Source: Bostrychus sinensis
Lineage: Eukaryota > Chordata > Actinopteri > Gobiiformes > Eleotridae
Direction of reading: 5' to 3'
Assembly (NCBI GenBank): GCA_020698575.1
Contig: CM036248.1
Coordinates: 12,615,729-12,679,728 of the forward strand
Length of the DNA: 64,000 nucleotides
The notes beneath the pieces are model-generated. The model worked only from the letters and a program-made list of their open reading frames with translations. It was not told the DNA's origin and did not search any database. The position numbers were made by a program, and so were the translations under genes. Positions 57,660 through 64,000 of this stretch are shown piece by piece (the first letter of the stretch is position 1; each line of letters begins with the position of its first letter).

Positions 57660-58050
57660 AAAAAAAAAAAAACAGGTGAAGAGACGAGCAGAGGGCAGCA
57701 GAGAGCAGAGCTATGACATCTTTTTAACTGAAAAAAAAACGGATTTATTTTCTTAAATGTTTTGTACGATGCAATTTTACTAGATAAATGAATGAGAGAC
57801 TGGATGCAGAGGGTTTGTTGAGTTGTCAGTGCTTCCTGGAGTGGGCAGGGGTTTGTAGGAGAGGCAAAGATTCATGGAACAGATCGTTTGGATGCCTCAG
57901 AAACTCAGTGCCAGAGAATAGAGGATTACTCAAACATGCATAAATGAAACACAACACAACTCCAGGTATGTTTTTGATGAGGGAACAACATTAAAACATG
58001 GTAGAAAACACAGCAAAGTTGACTTTGCACAATATATCTCCTTTAAGCTT
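57660..58050 (+). repeat. Dispersed repeat family Y, copy 2
   Basis: AACAGGTGAAGAGACGAGCA, GATGCCTCAGAAACTCAGTG, AGAGAATAGAGGATTACTCA, AGGTATGTTTTTGATGAGGG and AACAACATTAAAACATGG match 35455-35735 in order. Confidence 0.7.
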
Positions 58051-59189
58051 AGGTGAAGTAAAATCTGAAGTGTAGTATTTTGTCTCCAAATCCTTAAAAC
58101 TTCACAGTAAGTGAGGGGTGGCTATTAACACATTATTACATCATACATCTATTTGCACATATTTAAAAGCATAAACTGTAAGTAGTAAAGTAAAGCAGTA
58201 AAAAAAAAAAAAAAATCAGGGAGAGAACATTTGATTAACAAATACACTCACCTTACATTGTTTTAGTTACCACTACTACAGTGCATACTAAAGTTAAACC
58301 AAACTAAAATATTCCCCAAAAAATCATCTCATCTGATAGAATATGTGCAATTTGTTCCGGGTAAAACACTGTAAATGTGAAATATTAATGAAAAATCTCA
58401 CAGCCCAGTCTGCACACTGTGGCGGACTGCTGTGAGAGAACATCATTAATGAATATGTATCGTGGCCTGCTGGGTTAAGTATCCATGCTCAAGGTCAGAG
58501 CAACAATGTCACTGTGTCGGGAGTCCGGATCAGCACTTCTCTCTGCCGAAGCAATATCTGAAAATAATATTGACACCTTAAACAACTGATGAATTCATTG
58601 GGAACACAGGAAAAAAAGAAAAATCTACCTCCAATGATTTCTCCATCAGTGAAAAAAAAAAAAAAAAAAACGAATGTGGGCATTAATAATTCATCCACAT
58701 TGAGAGCGAATTGATCCACGGAGATGGCAGCATCTTGATGAGTGGGAGGGCTGGAGAGATTTTTCTGCACATATGTCTGGGTGCACATACTGTACGGCGC
58801 ACCCACCAGCAGCACATATAAATGCAAATAAGCAATAGAAATATAATAAAGTTTCTTTTCGATAAATAAACACATGGTCAGCACAGAAGTACAAGCATGA
58901 ACAAGCCGTGTGCAGCTCTCCCATGGAGGTTTTAAAGCAACGCTGTTTTAAAAATCACATCTATATGTAATAGTTTTGCAAATTACAGATATATTGGAAT
59001 ATCAACATCACAGAAGGAACTGCATATATATTATCCCATGTTTCGTTGTTTTAGGTTGGTAAAAAGCTGTATTGAAATTATATGAACTGGTAAAAAAGCA
59101 ACTAGACACTAACTGGACCTGGTTATCTTGGGGAAAGAGAAAACACCCTAAAACTGAAAAATAATTAGTGTTAACATAGGTGTACTATT
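58051..59189. other. 1.1 kb without recognised features
   Basis: A runs at about 58200-58215 and 58652-58670. No coding signature recognised. Confidence 0.5.
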
Positions 59190-59310
59190 TGTACTTTGTG
59201 GATGGGAGCCTATCTCAGCAACTACAGCCTGGACAGTGGCCTGTTAGTGACAGGGTTGACAGAGACTTACACTGACAGACTACTCTCACATTCACTCACT
59301 AGTAGCAATG
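59190..59310 (-). repeat. SINE-like repeat, body fragment
   Basis: TGGGAGCCTATCTCAGCAAC, AGCCTGGACAGTGGCCTGTT and CATTCACTCACTAGTAGCAA match the body of the tRNA-headed repeat in minus orientation. Confidence 0.55.
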
Positions 59311-60862
59311 GAGAGGCACCAGTGTGTGATAATATCCAAACTGTTGTTTCAATGATTTGCAAAATCCTGTTACTGAGTATTCCCAGAGCAGTGCCATATT
59401 TAGCCGCATGTTTTGAGCACAGCTTTAAAGTCAAGTCTGGGACAGACCTGTAGATCCACACAAGTGAACACAAACACTTCAGCCAGCTCTAATCCACTCC
59501 TAAACAGTAAAAGCAAAAGTAAAAAGTCCTTTGTCCTTGCGTTGCAAAAAGCAGATTTCACTACACTGTCAGAGCTATACGGGTCTTGTCTTTGTTCAAA
59601 ACTTCATCCTAAACCTTAAATGAGTCTCAGGGTCTGTTTGTGTATTTTAGCAGAGTGATAAAGACTGCTACAAAAGCTGTAGACACGCTCATCACGTATT
59701 ATATAAACTGATTTCTCAATCAGCTGTGCATTCAAACAAAGTGGTGTACAGGCTCTGTTGGTACCTTTTAGTCTTCAGCACATACTGTAGCCTACATGTG
59801 TCTATATATTTATTTATATGTTATATATACTAGTAAATATGACCATAAAGCTAATAGTTAAAACCTGTTAAAATCTGAAGTACCTCTTGTGCTGTCTTTA
59901 ACAGAAAATTGTATTTAAATTAAAAAGTGTACAAGGGAGCTACTGCAATAGTTTTTTTGGGCATTATGTAAGATATTGTCTGATTATCATTATTGGCAAA
60001 ATCTACCCTAAAAAATATCAAGATTCATTTTTGTCCATACCACACACCTGTAAACACACACGCTATATGTTATTTTCTTAAAATACATTCATTGTTTGTT
60101 GTTAAATACCTTTTTAATCTGTTTGTAAATTAGAAATAATGTCAAAGTTGTGTTAATTGTGATATCAAATAAATCAGTATCAAATAGATCAAACATAGAT
60201 CTTTTGTTTTTGTTTTATAACAGTGTTATTCTTTTTCTATTCTTTGGGAAAACACATCAACACTCTTTCTTGAAAGCTGAATTCTTTTTAGGCTAAAGAA
60301 GCCCCACACTGATCTAACTCTATATTAATAAATAATGGTGCTGTTTCCCTAATTCCCAAACTCCACAATAGGTTTCAGGTTCACGTCTCCATTGTGAATT
60401 TATTCAGCACCAATGGCCCATTTCAGCAGCAGTTAAATAGTGCCTCGCTGCCTTGCTATCCATGAGCTTTCTGCTTTGAATCGAGTTTATCCAATTATCT
60501 TGCAGGTGTGACATCACTGGAGCTGAAGAAAGCCTCGCAGGCACAGAGAGAGGGAGAGTGCTGCTGGTTGAATGAGAGATAAGCAAATGAAAAAGATGCA
60601 AATGGAGAAAAGTTATTTTGAAGAAGAGAAAATGAGCGTTTGAGCTAATTGGTCGCTAGAGAAAAGGTGCTGATGCAGAAGTTTCCGGAGCTGCAAAAGC
60701 CACCCACTCCCGGAGCAAGCACAAAACGCCATGAGGCGCGTCGAAGCACACTGCATCTCCCAGTCCCATGCTAACAATAGTCTTCTCCCTTTTGTGGAGT
60801 TCACCACTAAACACATTAAGCATCATTTTGCCTTTCCGTATCATCCCCACTGCCAGACAGCT
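59311..60862. other. 1.5 kb without recognised features
   Basis: No gene recognised. The part from about 60380 looks less repetitive and leads into the duplicated element at 60863. Confidence 0.45.
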
Positions 60863-61027
60863 TTTGTTCGGTGCATGTTAAAAGCTGGCATTAGCCACGT
60901 GAGAATCCTGGTTTTGTCCCTTTTGTGAAATATTGCAATCTGGTACCATTAGCCAACAATGTGTAACTGGAGTAAGGGGATGTCAAACTGTTCCCTGCAC
61001 ACGATGTGAATGCAAAGATCCCTAAAA
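60863..61027 (+). repeat. Diverged duplicated non-coding element, copy 1
   Basis: This aligns almost without gaps over about 165 bases with 63073-63235. Shared blocks are GCATGTTAAAAGCTG, CATTAGCC, TCTGGTACCATTAGCCAACA (CTCCTGCCATTACCCAACAT in the other copy), GATGTCAA and GTTCCCTGCACAC. No coding frame is conserved. It could be an exapted old SINE or a duplicated regulatory element. Confidence 0.75.
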
Positions 61028-61479
61028 AGCCTGGCACTTTTCAAGAAATATCCATATCTCTTAACTTTAATGCTTTTCTCTATTAAAACATACAGAGCTC
61101 ATGCAGGATTATATATTTCAGTGTATATTTATTGTTACCAACTGAGCTTATAGTAGAGATTTATCCATGTTTCAAAGGCAAAAATGTCAACCACTTAACC
61201 ATTTAAACTATTGCTTCACATATGCAACACATCTAAAGTAACAAAAATACATCGCTGTGATATGTAACGTGATATTTTTTTTTTACTTGCACTTGAATTT
61301 TTGTTGTTTCTTCTCTAAAGTTTTTTTTTGTTTGCTGGTGTATTCTTTCCATAATCAATGGCACTGGCCTACGTAAGGGTCTTGCTTATATTCCTTGTGA
61401 AATATTTTATACAACCCCAGTTACAACAATCAAATGCTACACAACCATGTCATGTTGCCTTTCTGCTAATGTTTGCATG
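61028..61479. other. No gene or recognised repeat
   Basis: No coding or repeat signature recognised. Confidence 0.5.
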
Positions 61480-61570
61480 CAACGTCTCACAGCAAGAAAG
61501 TTGTGGGTTCAATATCTGGACTGGTTAGGGCTGTTCAGGGCAATCCATTTGCATCCGATCCACTGCCGGT
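61480..61570 (+). repeat. SINE-like repeat, head fragment
   Basis: CGTCTCACAGCAAGAAAGTT and GTGGGTTCAATATCTGGACT match the tRNA-like head of the common fish repeat, with a degenerate B box. Confidence 0.55.
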
Positions 61571-62177
61571 TTGACCAATGGTGTGTCAGTGCCAACAGTG
61601 ACATGGCGGTAATTTAGACCTGATGATGAAGTGGCTATTGTACTTTTACTGTATACATAACATTTCTCTGATTAGCTCAAATACATAGCTCATCCTATCA
61701 TTGACCAGGTATTTACTGTGTCTAAAAGTACCTGTTCCTTGCAATGTTCCCTTTTAATGTAATGGTTTGTTCCCAGGGTCAGGGGTTTGAATTTAATCTC
61801 ATCATCAGCTAGGGTTTGTATCGTCTGCAGAGTCCACAGTCAGTATTTACACTGCTCTGGGCATTGGCAGCAGCATTAGCCACGACACAGGAAACAATGC
61901 ACCATGTGGAGGACTACAGCTTTCAGCTACATTAGATTTTATGATTTGGGCTATTTTTGACATATCCAAAATTTAAAATGTGAATTAACTAAATTAATTA
62001 AGTTTATTGAGTTTATTGCCCAGCCCTACTTCTCTCATTAATGCTATTTTTTATAACTATTATAATATTTAAGGGTTTTGTGGCTCAAAGAAAAGCATTT
62101 ACCCTTGAACTAGAACATATTTAAGCTTGAATCCAGGTCTGGGCACTATATCTTTATCAAGGCGACATCGCTTCACC
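61571..62177. other. No gene; possible SINE body traces
   Basis: Weak SINE-like words (TTCCCAGGGTCAGGGGTTTG at about 61771) are visible; nothing else recognised. Confidence 0.4.
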
Positions 62178-62721
62178 CAGAGGTGGAAGACATACTCTTT
62201 AGTACTTTTTTTTTAAGTAAAAGTACAGATAAAGAAGCAAAAATGTACTCAAGTAAAAGTAAAAGTATCACATGATAATTTCTACTTAAGTAAAAGTACT
62301 TACTTTCAAACATATTTGTGAGTAAAAAAGCAAAGTTATTTTGCACAGATTCAAGAACAAGTAAATCTGTTAAATGTGAGGAATTTTGCTGAAATACTGC
62401 TGGAAACTGAGAGACTGAATCAGTTGGTGGTTTTTTTTCTGAAGAGTACTACTACTTTACTGCATCTTTTATACTCATGTACTGTGCTTACAATGGCCAC
62501 AAAGCAAAAACTAATGATTTTAAATCATATTCAAAATAGTTTTTACTTCAAACCAACTCAGAAATGTAGTAGAGTAAAAAGTACAGAAACTTGCTCTAAA
62601 ATGTAATGAAGTAAAAGTAAAAGTACCCTTTGTAAAATGTACTCAAGTAAAGTAGACATACATGAAAATTGTACTTAAGTAAAGTAACTAAGTACATTTA
62701 CTTTGTAACATTCCACCACTG
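62178..62721 (-). mobile_element. hAT-type MITE, AGTAAAAGTACTT family, copy 2
   Basis: The ends CAGAGGTGGAAGACATACTC and ACATTCCACCACTG are inverted repeats. Flanking octamers GCTTCACC (62170-62177) and TCTTTACC (62722-62729) agree at 6 of 8 positions. The arms consist of AAGTAAAAGTA words, and the interior matches the reverse complement of 28887-29425. At 544 bp it is almost the same length as copy 1. No coding capacity. Confidence 0.8.
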
Positions 62722-62744
62722 TCTTTACCAACGTGAGACAGGAC

Positions 62745-62960
62745 CAGTGCAGTGCCTTGGCATAGGTCTATGCGCTCCATCCATAATTTGTGTAATTTTG
62801 TGTATCTCCATGTGGCTGGCTGCGTCAGGAAGGGCATCCAGAGTAAAAATCTGCCAAATGATTTGTTGTATGAAAAAAGGAACAGCTGAAAGCCACACCA
62901 ACAACCTGTTGTATGCAAACAGTTGGCCTCCAGATTGTTTTATGTGACAGAACTACAGCT
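62745..62960 (+). repeat. RTE-associated dispersed repeat
   Basis: CCATGTGGCTGGCTGCGTCA, GGAAGGGCATCCAGAGTAAA and ATCTGCCAAATGATTTG match the core of the widespread fish repeat. The copy at 21988-22170 is the same core in minus orientation. Confidence 0.7.
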
Positions 62961-63072
62961 GTAAGCCTGGTTAGTCCAAAGACTTGCATTTATAAGTCAC
63001 ATAAAGACTAAACAGATAATAGATGTGCAGAGTGAGCATGTGTCTGTATGCCTGTAAGTGTTTTATCCTCTG

Positions 63073-63235
63073 TTTGTTGCATGTTAAAAGCTGACATTAG
63101 CCTGCGAGACCGTCCTCATTCTGTCCTTTTCACCAGATCTTTCAATCTCCTGCCATTACCCAACATTGTGCATCTGCATTGAGGCGATGTCAAGCCGTTC
63201 CCTGCACACCCCATTAAAGCAAAGAGCCCCGATAA
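63073..63235 (+). repeat. Diverged duplicated non-coding element, copy 2
   Basis: This matches 60863-61027 in the same orientation, 2.2 kb downstream. The best-preserved blocks are GCATGTTAAAAGCTG at 63079 and CGTTCCCTGCACAC near 63196. The overlapping open frames on both strands differ in phase from those at copy 1, so the conservation is not protein-driven. Confidence 0.75.
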
Positions 63236-64000
63236 TCCCGGGACTCTCTGTGCAGAACGCCATTTGCACTTTCTTTCTCGCACTCGCATACATGACATGC
63301 ATTAGAGCCACAAAACCGCAGCCACGCCGTTCTTTCAAAATACAGCTGATAAAGACACACTAAAATACAGCAGAAAACAAAATGAGCGGTTATAATGAGC
63401 TGCACAGGGAATGGCCGACACCTGTTTGTTTATACAATTGCTCACAAACACAGTGCTGTTAATCACCCGAGGTGCTGCCGAGGCGCCGCTTATCTCCATC
63501 ACAATGAAGGGGTCGGCAGACATTAAACACAGAGGACAGATGCCGCTCCGTTTTGCTTTGCCTTTTTCAGATTTAATCCTCCCCCCTTTTTTCCCCAGCG
63601 ATTCACCCAGACACAGATGCAGATGTTTTTTTTTTTTTTTTGTTTTTTGTTTTTTCTGCCGCACCTGCACTGTTTCATCGTGGCTCTATCCTTGCCAGCT
63701 ACAATCAAAAACTGCTACCATTTGCTTAACAAGAAAGGAAAGGAACAAAAAAACTTAAGCCACTCGCTCATAAAACTTATATTTCTGTGAAGCCCTTTCA
63801 TGCAACTGTTGTGATACTGAGCTATATAAATAACTTATAACTGCTTTGAACACAAACAGGTTCCTCACAAAGACTGCAATCAGACATTAAGCTTTCTTGG
63901 TCAGGTCATCCTAGAAACCACAAAAAACTATGAAATACCTGCATGAAAGCTGAGCAACCAAACATGACTCACTCATTCTAAAACAAATGAACTGATGATA
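63236..64000. other. No gene seen; T run
   Basis: A T run lies at about 63626-63641. The 115-codon frame from 63411 and its antisense partner have no recognisable motif. The interval 63240-63620 looks repeat-poor. Confidence 0.45.

Noticed and set aside
1..64000. Known microRNA, rRNA or snRNA genes
   Set aside because: A few well-known microRNA sequences (such as let-7, miR-124, miR-9, miR-137 and miR-7) were looked for without success, and nothing recalling rRNA or snRNA was noticed; absence cannot be proved without a search.

Overview
The window looks like vertebrate, most probably percomorph teleost, nuclear DNA. It is AT-rich and full of homopolymer and short tandem repeats. It carries repeat families I recognise from fish genomes: tRNA-headed SINE-like repeats, RTE/L1/CR1-group LINE remnants, hAT-type MITEs and a Tc1-like remnant. 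No bacterial, organellar or viral gene organisation is visible. The fish assignment rests on remembered repeat consensus sequences, not on a search.

No complete host protein-coding gene is visible. The only sizeable open frame with recognisable protein motifs is a LINE reverse-transcriptase fragment at 26.6-27.5 kb. One 72-base segment at 55.03 kb has exon-like splice signals and a single open frame, so the window could lie in a long intron or gene desert; this is weakly supported.

Layout: 0-0.5 kb, Tc1/mariner remnant (DD36E spacing) and its terminal repeat. 0.7-3.4 kb, SINE-like fragments and an L1-like LINE tail. 3.4-7 kb, no recognised feature. 7-12.9 kb, a SINE-like repeat, a tandem duplication, a long palindrome, a T/G-rich LTR-like repeat, an AAT/AAC array and the first copy of a minisatellite-bearing hAT family. 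14.9-17.5 kb, a dispersed repeat and a LINE 3' end. 19-23.2 kb, two copies of one hAT-like element, the first split by a minisatellite-bearing hAT (perfect 8-bp duplication) and the second by a TTAA-flanked insertion. 26.5-32.5 kb, LINE, hAT MITE, tRNA-like and SINE sequences. 32.5-34.6 kb, two more minisatellite elements. 40-41.4 kb, a tandemly duplicated block of SINE head plus AGT array. 44.7-50.5 kb, few repeats and apparently richer in GC in its second half. 50.6-53.2 kb, an inverted minisatellite copy and RTE remnants. 55-57 kb, the possible exon and a GC-richer block. 57.6-64 kb, a dispersed repeat, a hAT MITE and a diverged 165-bp sequence present twice.

The clearest biological story is transposon layering. 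A non-autonomous hAT family carries an internal minisatellite of roughly 11-12 bp units (CCTGGTTTAG-like). It occurs at about six places here. Target-site duplications at three of them, and an empty site in a paralogous repeat copy, show how it arrived.
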